Origin: Hydrogenophaga taeniospiralis CCUG 15921
GTDB taxonomy: Bacteria; Pseudomonadota; Gammaproteobacteria; Burkholderiales; Burkholderiaceae_C
Assembly (NCBI RefSeq): GCF_001592305.1
Contig: NZ_BCWR01000001.1
Coordinates: forward strand, 62,001 to 126,000
DNA: 64,000 nucleotides
Direction of reading: 5' to 3'
Shown here in pieces: positions 54,056 through 60,834 of the stretch. Numbering within the stretch: position 1 is the first letter of the stretch; each line of letters begins with the position of its first letter. Under the pieces are notes generated by a model that worked only from the letters and a program-made list of their open reading frames with translations, ran no database searches and was not told the origin of the DNA. The translations under genes and the position numbers were made by a program.

Positions 54056-55395
54056 GCAGTGGCTCCTTCGGGCAGAAACAGCGCCGCCGTGGCCGCCGGG
54101 CTGGAGGCCATCCAGGCGTGGAAATAGCTGGCGCGCAGCGCGCCGCGCTGGTACACCGCCTCGCCCGCACCGGCCGCGCCGCCGCGCGCCGAAGCGGTGT
54201 GCAGCACCGGCTCCAGCGCCGTCTCGCAGCGCGAGTAGTGGAAGGTGTGGCCACGCAGTTCGCCCGCCGTCAGCGCGAGCTTCTGTGGCCCCAGCGCGGC
54301 CAGGCGCGGCTGCATGCGCACCACGCCGGGCAGCAGGCCCCACAGGGCGTGGCTCTGGCCCTGCGGGTCCACGATTTCATCGAACAGCGCCATCATCCCG
54401 CCGCATTCGGCCCACACCGGGCGCCCGGCATCCACATGCGCGGCCAGGCTGTCGCGGCTCGCCTGGCTGGCGGACAAGGCTTCGGCGTGCAGCTCCGGGT
54501 AACCGCCGGGCAACCACACCGCGTCGCACGCGGGCAGTGGCTCGTTCGCCAGCGGCGAGAAAAACACCACCCGCGCACCCAGGGCGCGCAAGCTCTCCAG
54601 GTTCGCGGCATAGATGAAACAGAACGCCGCGTCGCGCGCCACGGCCACGACCTTGCCCGCCAGCAGCGGCACCGTGGGGGCCGGGTCGGCGGGCGCCTCG
54701 AACGCCACCGACCAGCGCGCCAGCGCGGCCGTGTCCATCTGGCCCAGCGGCGTGTCCAGCAGCGCATCGGCCGCGGCGTCGAGCCGGGCCAGTGCGTCGG
54801 GCAGCTCGGTGGCCACGGTCAGGCCCAGGTGGCGCTCGGGCAGCGTGAACGCCGGGTTGCGCATCACCGCCCCCAGCCAGCCCGACGGCGCCGCGCCGTC
54901 CGCCGGCAGCGCCTCGCGCAGCATCTGCGCATGTCGCTCGCTGGCCACCCGGTTGGCCAGCACGCCGGCCCAGGGCAGGCCCGGGCGGTAGTGCTGCAGG
55001 CCAAAGGCCAGCGCGCCGAACGTGCCCGCCATGGCCGACGCGTCGATCACCGCCAGCACGTGCAGGCCGAAGTGCCGCGCCAGATCGGCCGCGCTGGGCT
55101 CACCGTCGAACAGGCCCATGACCCCTTCGACGATGATCAGGTCGGCGTCCTGCGCGGCCGCATGCAGCCGCGCCCGCACGTCCGCCTCGCCGGTCATCCA
55201 CAGGTCCATGTTGTGCACCGGGTGGCCGGTGGCCAGCTCCAGCCACATCGGGTCCAGAAAATCGGGCCCGCACTTGAAGGCCCGCACCCGCCGCCCGGCG
55301 CGCGCGTGCAGGTGCGCCAGCGCCGCCGTCACGGTGGTCTTGCCCTGGCCCGAGGCCGGGGCCGCGACCAGGATGGCCGGGCAGGTGGTCTTCAC
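54052..55395 (-). CDS. cobB: Cobyrinate a,c-diamide synthase
   Basis: A 447-aa amidotransferase that amidates carboxylates a and c of the corrin ring using glutamine and ATP. The ATP domain starts ILVAAPASGQGKTTVTAALAHLHARAG, with FKCGPDFLDPMW and VEGVMGLFDG; the GATase half has WLPGGYPELHAEAL and the Cys in WAECGGMMALFD. ATGA overlap with btuB and GTGA with the next gene. Known as cbiA in anaerobic naming. No early corrin-ring genes are in the window. Confidence 0.95.
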   Translation of the reverse strand: MKTTCPAILVAAPASGQGKTTVTAALAHLHARAGRRVRAFKCGPDFLDPMWLELATGHPVHNMDLWMTGEADVRARLHAAAQDADLIIVEGVMGLFDGEPSAADLARHFGLHVLAVIDASAMAGTFGALAFGLQHYRPGLPWAGVLANRVASERHAQMLREALPADGAAPSGWLGAVMRNPAFTLPERHLGLTVATELPDALARLDAAADALLDTPLGQMDTAALARWSVAFEAPADPAPTVPLLAGKVVAVARDAAFCFIYAANLESLRALGARVVFFSPLANEPLPACDAVWLPGGYPELHAEALSASQASRDSLAAHVDAGRPVWAECGGMMALFDEIVDPQGQSHALWGLLPGVVRMQPRLAALGPQKLALTAGELRGHTFHYSRCETALEPVLHTASARGGAAGAGEAVYQRGALRASYFHAWMASSPAATAALFLPEGATA

Positions 55396-57224
55396 CGCTG
55401 CGGCCTCCAGTCCACGGTCACGTAGGCGGCCCGGCCGGGCTGGTTGTAGCCCCGGGCCGTCTCGTAGGCCTTGTCGGCCAGGTTGTTCAGGCGCAGGTTC
55501 AGCGACCAGTTCGGGTCCAGCCGGTACTGCGTGTGCAGGTCCAGCGTGGCGAAGCCGGCCAGCGCCACGGTGTTGGCCGCGTCGTCGAAACGGCCCGACA
55601 TGGCCAGCAGGCTCGCGCCCCAGGTCCAGGCGCCAAGCTGGTGGTCCAGGCTGGCGGTCAAGGTTTTATCGGCGCGCCGTTGCAGCTTGCGCCCATTGGC
55701 CAGGTTGCGCGCGTCCAGCAACTCCAGTTGCGTGCTCCACGACCAGGCCCCGGCCGATGCCGCATACACCAGCGACCAGCCTTCGATGCGCGCCTGCGGC
55801 ACGTTTTCCACCACCGGCTGGGTGGTGATAAAGCCGCGCACGCGGTTGTCGAAACGGGTCAGCTTGACTTCGTGCGCGTCGCGGTTGTAGGTCAGGCCGA
55901 ACTCGCGGTTCTTGCCGCGTTCGGGCTGGGTGCTCGGGTTGCCCACGAAGAAGGGCGACACCCAGTACAGGGTGTTGAACGACGGCGTCTTGAACGAGGT
56001 GCCGTAGGCCAGGTGCGGGCGCCAGTGCGGCGTGAGCTGGAAACCGTAGCTCGCGACGCCGGTGGTGGCGCCCCCGAACTGCGAGTTCTCGTCGCGCCGC
56101 AGGTTGGCCTGCCAGAGGTGGCGCCCGGCCTCGCCCTGCAGGCCGGCGAACAGTGCCCGGGTGGTGCGCGAATTGACGGCGTAGGCCTGCGTGCTGTCCA
56201 CCGACTCCTTCACGGCGTCGAAGCCCACGATGGCGTTGCCCAGCGGTGTCTTCCAGTCGTTCTGCAGCGTCAGCTGGGTCTGCGCGGTGTCGAAGCGCGA
56301 CGTGGACAGTTCCTCAAAAGAGGTGGAACGGTCGTCGCTGCGCGAGAGCCTCAGCTGCGTGCGCGCCTGGGGGGACCACTGGCGCTCCAGGCCCCAGCCC
56401 AGCACGCGGGTCACCGCGTCCGAATGCACGTCGAAGTCGCCCGGCCCGCGGTCGAACCCGGAGCTCCCGCTGGCCTGGGTGAACTGCGCGTCGGTGGTCC
56501 AGCCAGGCGCCAGCTTCCAGCGCATCGAGGCCGAGCCGGTGTCCTGGTCGAACCTGTCGTTGTCGGGGTTGTGGCCGCCAAAAGACACGTCCGGATTGGT
56601 GGCCGAGAAACCGGTCTCGCGCACGGTGCCGGCGTTGAGCGAATAGGTGAAGGTCTCGCTGCCGCCACTCAGGCCGGCGTTGGCGCCGCGGTGCCCGTAG
56701 CTGCCCAGCGTGACGCTGGCACTGGGGTGAAAACCGGGCTCACCGCGTCGCGTGAAGACCTGCACCACGCCGCCCACCGCGTCGCTGCCATACAGCGCCG
56801 AGGCCGGGCCCTTGAGCACCTCGATGCGCTCGATGGCGCTCAGCGGGATGTTGTCCCACGAGGCGGCACCCGAGGTGGACGAACCGTAGCGCACACCGTC
56901 GATCAGCAACAACACGTGGCGGGTTTCCGTACCGCGAACGAAAAGCCCCGACTGTTTGCCCAGGCCGCCGTTGGACGACATCTGCAAGCCAGCGGTGCGG
57001 GTCAGCAGCTCGGACAACGAGCGGCCCGAGGCCTGCCGGATCGCCTCGGCCTCGATCACCACCACGTCGCTGAGCAGGATGTCGGCGCGGGTGTCGGAAC
57101 GGGTGGCCGTGACCACGACCTCGGGCAGATCCGGCGCCGGTGTGGTCTGGGCGTGGGACAAGGATGAGACGAGGATGGCCAAAGGCAGCGCAGCCGTGGG
57201 AGCGCGCGAGAAACGGTTTTTCAT
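55392..57224 (-). CDS. btuB: TonB-dependent cobalamin receptor
   Basis: A 610-aa outer-membrane receptor. The signal peptide ends near LVSSLSHA, followed by the TonB-box-like PEVVVTATR, a plug domain (GRSLSELLTRTAGLQMSS, VRGTETRHVLLLIDGVRYGSS, IERIEVLKGPASALYGSDAVGGVVQVFTRRG) and a beta-barrel ending in aromatic GRAAYVTVDWRPQR. Position behind a cobalamin riboswitch identifies the ligand. ATG 57224 is used; TTG 57233 is possible. First gene of the long B12-biotin run. Confidence 0.93.
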   Translation of the reverse strand: MKNRFSRAPTAALPLAILVSSLSHAQTTPAPDLPEVVVTATRSDTRADILLSDVVVIEAEAIRQASGRSLSELLTRTAGLQMSSNGGLGKQSGLFVRGTETRHVLLLIDGVRYGSSTSGAASWDNIPLSAIERIEVLKGPASALYGSDAVGGVVQVFTRRGEPGFHPSASVTLGSYGHRGANAGLSGGSETFTYSLNAGTVRETGFSATNPDVSFGGHNPDNDRFDQDTGSASMRWKLAPGWTTDAQFTQASGSSGFDRGPGDFDVHSDAVTRVLGWGLERQWSPQARTQLRLSRSDDRSTSFEELSTSRFDTAQTQLTLQNDWKTPLGNAIVGFDAVKESVDSTQAYAVNSRTTRALFAGLQGEAGRHLWQANLRRDENSQFGGATTGVASYGFQLTPHWRPHLAYGTSFKTPSFNTLYWVSPFFVGNPSTQPERGKNREFGLTYNRDAHEVKLTRFDNRVRGFITTQPVVENVPQARIEGWSLVYAASAGAWSWSTQLELLDARNLANGRKLQRRADKTLTASLDHQLGAWTWGASLLAMSGRFDDAANTVALAGFATLDLHTQYRLDPNWSLNLRLNNLADKAYETARGYNQPGRAAYVTVDWRPQR

Positions 57225-57304
57225 GGGAGACAAGGAAGCTGATGTGCCCTCACCGCCTTCCCCGACGGTGCCTGAGCGTCACGACGGTGCGCCCTTCATG
57301 AACG

Positions 57305-57543
57305 CACCACCACCTCGTTGGCCGGTATCCGGGCTGGCAGATCGACCTTCATCGCCTTCCCGGTGAGCTGGTCTGAACCAGCGCTCCAGTGGCTGCGGGA
57401 TGAAAGCGGAGTGGCCTGAGGGCATCAGGCGGCTCGTCTGCTTACCGTTGCGGGGGCAGCGCAGGTTAGGTCCGTTCGGCGTGAACATTCCCTCCTGCTT
57501 CCCGTTGAACTGCGGCGTGTGAACCACACCGCGAGCACCAACA
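57305..57543 (-). ncRNA. Cobalamin riboswitch
   Basis: On the minus strand, the leader of btuB shows the conserved elements in order: GGTGCTCGCGGTG and GTTCAACGGGAAGCAGG near the 5' end, CTGCCCCCGCAACGGTAAGCAG, GCCACTGGAGC, CGGGAAGGCGATGAAGG, and AGCCCGGATACCGGCC, the diagnostic B12-binding core. Binding of adenosylcobalamin should repress expression of the downstream genes. About 80 bases separate its 3' end from the btuB ATG. Boundaries are approximate. Confidence 0.95.
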
Positions 57544-57550
57544 GGCGGCA

Positions 57551-57577
57551 TTGTAAGCCCGAGGTTTTCGCGGCAAC
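57551..57577 (-). promoter_or_regulatory. Promoter of the riboswitch-btuB operon
   Basis: On the minus strand TACAAT at 57556-57551 lies about seven bases before the riboswitch 5' end, the right place for a -10 box. TTGCCG at 57577-57572 could be a -35, though the 15-base spacing is short. It is back to back with a plus-strand TACAAT at 57581. Confidence 0.5.
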
Positions 57578-57580
57578 CCT

Positions 57581-57586
57581 ACAATG
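57581..57586 (+). promoter_or_regulatory. -10 box for the coiled-coil/zapA genes
   Basis: TACAAT at 57581-57586 lies 21 bases before the ATG at 57608. No good -35 box is at the usual distance. Together with the minus-strand box it makes a compact divergent promoter region. Confidence 0.45.
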
Positions 57587-57607
57587 TGCCAGCAACAATT
57601 CGTCACC

Positions 57608-57841
57608 ATGGCCGATCCCAAGTACCTTGACCAGATCACCGAACGCGTGGAGCGCCTGCTGTTGCGCCATGAGGAACTCCAGCGCACCAACACCTTGTTG
57701 ATGGACCAGGTGCTGGCATTGCAGGCCGAGCGCGACCTGCTCAAATCGCGCCTGAACACAGCGCGTGCGCGCATCGAAGCGCTGCTCGAACGCCTGCCGG
57801 AGGCCGACGCCCCCGAGGCCCACCGCAAGGACAGCGAATGA
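57608..57841 (+). CDS. Small coiled-coil protein next to zapA (TIGR02449/ZapB-like)
   Basis: A 77-aa coiled coil, MADPKYLDQITERVERLLLRHEELQRTNTLLMDQVLALQAERDLLKSRLNTARARIEALLERLP, with clear heptads. Such small coiled coils precede zapA in many beta- and gammaproteobacteria (TIGR02449 type) and may help the division ring, like ZapB. ATG 57608 is chosen over the more upstream frame start because it gives the common family length. ATGA overlap with zapA. Confidence 0.8.
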   Translation: MADPKYLDQITERVERLLLRHEELQRTNTLLMDQVLALQAERDLLKSRLNTARARIEALLERLPEADAPEAHRKDSE

Positions 57842-58215
57842 ACAAGCCCGCGAGCAAACAGGTCGAAGTCCAGATCATGGGACAGAGCTACCTGCTCGCG
57901 TGCCCCATCGGTGGCGAATCCGCGCTGCTCGACGCGGTCGAACGGGTCGACACGGCCATGTGCCGCATCCGCGACGCGGGCAAGGTGAAGGCACGCGACC
58001 GCATTGCGGTGCTGGCCTCGCTCAACCTCGCGTTCGAGCTGTCGCAGAAGGAATCCCAGAGCTACCAGGCCTCGTCCTTCGGCCACACCGAGCCGAGCCC
58101 GGACGCAGCGGAAGTGCCAGCGGCCGAACCACTGGACCCTGTGGCCCAGGCCCGCATGGACGAGCTGATCCGCCGCCTGGACCACACGCTCGGACGCGAC
58201 GGCCAGTTGCTCTGA
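57838..58215 (+). CDS. zapA: Cell division protein ZapA
   Basis: A 125-aa FtsZ-ring-associated protein. The N-terminal domain has QVEVQIMGQSYLLACPIGGESALLDAVERVDTAMCRIRDAGKVKARDRIAVLASLNLAFEL, typical of ZapA, followed by a helical coiled-coil region. It bundles FtsZ filaments at midcell. Placement before the 6S RNA gene matches the order known in many proteobacteria. Confidence 0.93.
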   Translation: MNKPASKQVEVQIMGQSYLLACPIGGESALLDAVERVDTAMCRIRDAGKVKARDRIAVLASLNLAFELSQKESQSYQASSFGHTEPSPDAAEVPAAEPLDPVAQARMDELIRRLDHTLGRDGQLL

Positions 58216-58288
58216 GCCCTGGGACCTGCAGTCCGTCGGTCCATCTTTTTTTCTGGACCAGCGGTCCGCGCAGCCCCGTTGCAGCGCC

Positions 58289-58294
58289 TACAAT
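58289..58294 (+). promoter_or_regulatory. -10 box of the 6S RNA gene
   Basis: TACAAT at 58289-58294 lies seven bases before the proposed 6S RNA 5' end. The -35 window is GC-rich and does not match consensus. Confidence 0.5.
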
Positions 58295-58300
58295 TTGAAC

Positions 58301-58475
58301 CGTCTGCAGTGCGCGCCGGGCTTTATATTTCCTTGAACCAATGCTCATTGAGCACGGACTAGGTACATTGCCTGATGGGTGTGAGCATCTCGCGTCAGAT
58401 GAACCCGAAGTCACGCTGCCCTGGCCCACCTGAACCCCGGTTCAGGATGACGGTCCGGCGGCACTTGCAGACACC
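58301..58475 (+). ncRNA. ssrS: 6S RNA
   Basis: Downstream of zapA, the classic place. GTCTGCAGTGCGCGCCGG (58302-58319) pairs, with a small bulge, with CCGGCGGCACTTGCAGAC (58455-58472), forming a long closing stem. Inside, CCTTGAACC pairs with GGTTCAGG, and the middle is expected to leave a large bubble that mimics an open promoter. The RNA binds the sigma70 holoenzyme in stationary phase. Ends are approximate; length about 175 bases suits the family. Confidence 0.85.
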
Positions 58476-58484
58476 CTATTCGGT

Positions 58485-58585
58485 ACACCCCCCTGCGCCG
58501 CTTCGCGGCTTCCCCCCTCACCTGCGGGAGGGGGGACGTGCCCTGTGGCCCGGCGAAGCCGGTTCCACGGGCACTCTGCATGGCT
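58485..58585 (+). repeat. Dispersed intergenic repeat, copy C
   Basis: ACACCCCCCTGCGCCGC..., then a CCCCCCTCACCTGCGGGAGGGGGG hairpin and CCCGGCGAAGCCGG, ending GGTTCCACGG. Nearly the same as copy B at 39544, related to copy A at 33949, always in intergenic DNA on the plus strand. It lies between the 6S RNA and the TauE gene. Confidence 0.85.
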
Positions 58586-58637
58586 CCCCCTCCCCTTCCC
58601 ACCGCGCCCGCTTTCGGCGTCTGGTCACGGACCCCTC

Positions 58638-59453
58638 ATGATCCTCGAACCTCTGCTCATTGCTGAACTGGTTGCCCTGGGCCTGTGCACCGGCTTCCTT
58701 GCTGGCTTGCTGGGCATTGGCGGCGGCATGATCATGGTGCCCTTCATCAGCGCCATCCTGAGCGCGCGTGGCATCGCTTCTGATCTCGCCGTCAAGATGG
58801 CCATCGCCACCTCCATGGCCACCATCATCTTCACCTCGATCTCCAGCGTGCGCGCGCACCACCAGCGCGGCGCGGTGCGCTGGGACATCGTCCAGCGCCT
58901 CGCACCCGGCATCGTGATCGGCGCGGCGCTCGCCAGCCTGGGCGTGTTTGCGCTGCTCAAGGGCGCGTGGCTCGCCATCGTGTTCGCCGCCTTCGTCGGC
59001 TTCTCGGCCACACAGATGCTGCTGAACAAGAAACCCAAGCCCACGCGCACCCTGCCGGGCACGGCGGGCCAGCTCGGCGCTGGCTCGGTCATCGGCTTTC
59101 TGTCGGGGCTGGTCGGCGCGGGCGGTGGCTTTGTCAGCGTACCGTTCATGACCTGGTGCAACGTGGCCATCCACAACGCCGTGGCCACCAGCGCGGCGTT
59201 GGGTTTCCCGATCGCGCTGGCCAACGCGCTGGGCTACATCGTCGCGGGCCAGGGCGTGGCGGACTTGCCCGCAGGCTCGTTGGGTTATGTGTACACACCG
59301 GCGCTGCTGGTGATCGCCGTGGCCAGCGTGCTCATGGCGCCGCTCGGCGTGAGGGCGGCGCACGCCCTGCCCGTCCAGTCCCTCAAGCGGGTGTTCGCCG
59401 GCATCCTGTACCTGCTCGCGGCCTACATGCTCTACAAAGGCCTGAGCATCTGA
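58638..59453 (+). CDS. TauE/SafE-family permease (putative sulfite/anion exporter)
   Basis: A 271-aa membrane protein with about eight hydrophobic segments. The motif GFLAGLLGIGGGMIMVPFI near the N-terminus and its repeat GFLSGLVGAGGGFVSVPFM are the TauE/SafE signatures. It exports sulfoacetate, sulfite or a related anion. ATG at 58638 is chosen as the membrane part begins there; upstream in-frame sequence belongs to the dispersed repeat. Substrate unknown. Confidence 0.9.
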   Translation: MILEPLLIAELVALGLCTGFLAGLLGIGGGMIMVPFISAILSARGIASDLAVKMAIATSMATIIFTSISSVRAHHQRGAVRWDIVQRLAPGIVIGAALASLGVFALLKGAWLAIVFAAFVGFSATQMLLNKKPKPTRTLPGTAGQLGAGSVIGFLSGLVGAGGGFVSVPFMTWCNVAIHNAVATSAALGFPIALANALGYIVAGQGVADLPAGSLGYVYTPALLVIAVASVLMAPLGVRAAHALPVQSLKRVFAGILYLLAAYMLYKGLSI

Positions 59454-59487
59454 ACACCGGCCACCGGGTGAACCGGGCGCCCGGGAC

Positions 59488-59994
59488 TCAAGCCATGAGC
59501 GCGTGGTCCGAGACCACCACACCGTCCTCGTCGGCGTAGAGCCAGTCACCCGGCCGCACCCACACGCCTTGAATCTGCACCGCCAGATCGCGCAGGCCCT
59601 CGTTGCGCCTTTCGGTCGGCAGCGGCATCGACGCGAGCGCGCGGATGCCCACCTGGCAAGCGGCCAGCTCGGCCACGTCGCGCACACAGCCGTCGATCAC
59701 CACACCGGCCCAGCCGTTGCGTGCGGCGGCGGCGCCGAGGTTGCCACCCAGCAGCGCACGGCGCAGCGAAGCGCCACCATCGACCACCAGCACCCGGCCC
59801 TCGCCCGGGCTCTCCACCGCGGCCTTCACCGGCGTGTTGTCTTCAAAGCACTTGACCGTGACCACCGGGCCAGAGAACCGGCGCACGGCACCGAAGTCGC
59901 GCAACACCGGCGGCAACACACGGAAGCTGCCCGAGCCGTCGTTTTTGTGGGCATCACACAGATCGCAGGTGGCAAAAGTTGGGGTCGAAGACAT
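59488..59994 (-). CDS. rraA: RraA-family protein (RNase E inhibitor/HMG aldolase fold)
   Basis: A 168-aa RraA-like protein: ATCDLCDAHKNDGSG, the GPVVTVKCFEDN strand, GGNLGAAAARNGWAGVVIDGCVRDVAEL. The IDGCVRD-x2-E arrangement is the metal site of the class II 4-hydroxy-4-methyl-2-oxoglutarate aldolases sharing this fold, so it may be that aldolase rather than the RNase E regulator. Convergent with TauE. Standard length. Confidence 0.88.
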   Translation of the reverse strand: MSSTPTFATCDLCDAHKNDGSGSFRVLPPVLRDFGAVRRFSGPVVTVKCFEDNTPVKAAVESPGEGRVLVVDGGASLRRALLGGNLGAAAARNGWAGVVIDGCVRDVAELAACQVGIRALASMPLPTERRNEGLRDLAVQIQGVWVRPGDWLYADEDGVVVSDHALMA

Positions 59995-60158
59995 GACGCT
60001 TTCTCAGGTTCGGATGAAGGAGCATGGCACAGCGGATTTTCAGCATGAAGCCCTGCTCTGACAGAGCGCTTGCAGGCATGCACTGTTCAAGTGTTGTTTT
60101 CCGGGCCAAAAAGCGGCTTCCCCTCTATGAAAACACGCAAAAAATCAGGTAGCCCACC

Positions 60159-60187
60159 TTGGAATGCACAAACAACTCCATTAGCAT
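60159..60187 (+). promoter_or_regulatory. Candidate promoter of the histone-like gene
   Basis: TTGGAA (60159-60164) and TAGCAT (60182-60187) are 17 bases apart, each matching four of six consensus bases. They lie about 70 bases before the ATG at 60255. The remaining bases between 59995 and 60254 hold no gene I can see. Confidence 0.35.
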
Positions 60188-60254
60188 GCGAGACACCAGC
60201 GAGGAAGCGCGTTTCCTGCTGGTCAATGTTTCACTTCTAGAAGGAAATTCAATC

Positions 60255-60692
60255 ATGGCAACTGCGAAAAAAGCTCCCGCGAAAAAAGCGGCCCCGACCA
60301 AGAAGGCTGCAGCACCTGCGAAGAAAGCCGCCCCGGCCAAGAAGGTAGCCGCCGCCCCGGCGAAGAAGGCCGCTCCCGCCAAGAAGGCAGCCGCTCCGGC
60401 CAAGAAAGCCGCCCCCGCCAAGAAGGCCGCTCCGGCCAAGAAGCGCACCCCCAACGCCGCCTTCATGAAGGCCATGACGCCCAGCGCCGCGCTGGCCGCC
60501 ATCGTTGGCAACAGCCCGCTGCCCCGCACCGAAGTGACCAAGCAGGTCTGGGCCTACATCAAGAAGAACAAGCTGCAGGACGAAGTCAATCGCCGCATGA
60601 TCAACGCCGACGCCAAGCTGAAGGAAATCTTCAAGAAGGCCCAGGCGTCCATGTTTGAAATGACCAAGATGATCAACGAGCACCTGAAGTGA
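60255..60692 (+). CDS. SWIB-domain/histone H1-like protein with PAKKA repeats
   Basis: A 145-aa protein. The first 60 residues are Ala/Lys/Pro repeats (APAKKA type), like bacterial histone H1 (HctB-like) tails that bind DNA. The C-terminal 85 residues (NAAFMKAMTPSAALAAIVGNSPLPRTEVTKQVWAYIKKNKLQDEVNRRMINADAKLKEIF) form a SWIB/MDM2 domain. An AAGGAAA site precedes ATG 60255. Together they suggest a nucleoid-associated protein. A perfect terminator follows. Confidence 0.9.
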   Translation: MATAKKAPAKKAAPTKKAAAPAKKAAPAKKVAAAPAKKAAPAKKAAAPAKKAAPAKKAAPAKKRTPNAAFMKAMTPSAALAAIVGNSPLPRTEVTKQVWAYIKKNKLQDEVNRRMINADAKLKEIFKKAQASMFEMTKMINEHLK

Positions 60693-60730
60693 TCCACCCA
60701 CATTGCACCGTCATGGTGCCGTGAGTCCCA

Positions 60731-60765
60731 GCAAAGCCGGCCCCAAGCCGGCTTTGCTGTTTTTG
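60731..60765 (+). terminator. Rho-independent terminator
   Basis: GCAAAGCCGGC, loop CCCAA, GCCGGCTTTGC makes a perfect 11-base stem, followed by TGTTTTTG. It ends the histone-like gene transcript and lies 38 bases after the stop. The next gene starts beyond it. Confidence 0.93.
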
Positions 60766-60834
60766 GGCCCCGCAGCCATGGCATCTGTGCAGAGCTGTGA
60801 GAAACTGCAACAAAATTCCAAGACCCCCACAGGC

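Noticed and set aside
58238..58259. GGTCCA-TCTTTTTTTC-TGGACC hairpin after zapA
   Set aside because: The T-run is in the loop rather than after the stem, so it is not a normal terminator. It may be chance.
60264..60440. PAKKA-coding repeats considered as noncoding satellite
   Set aside because: They stay in frame inside a gene with a good ribosome site and a SWIB domain after them.
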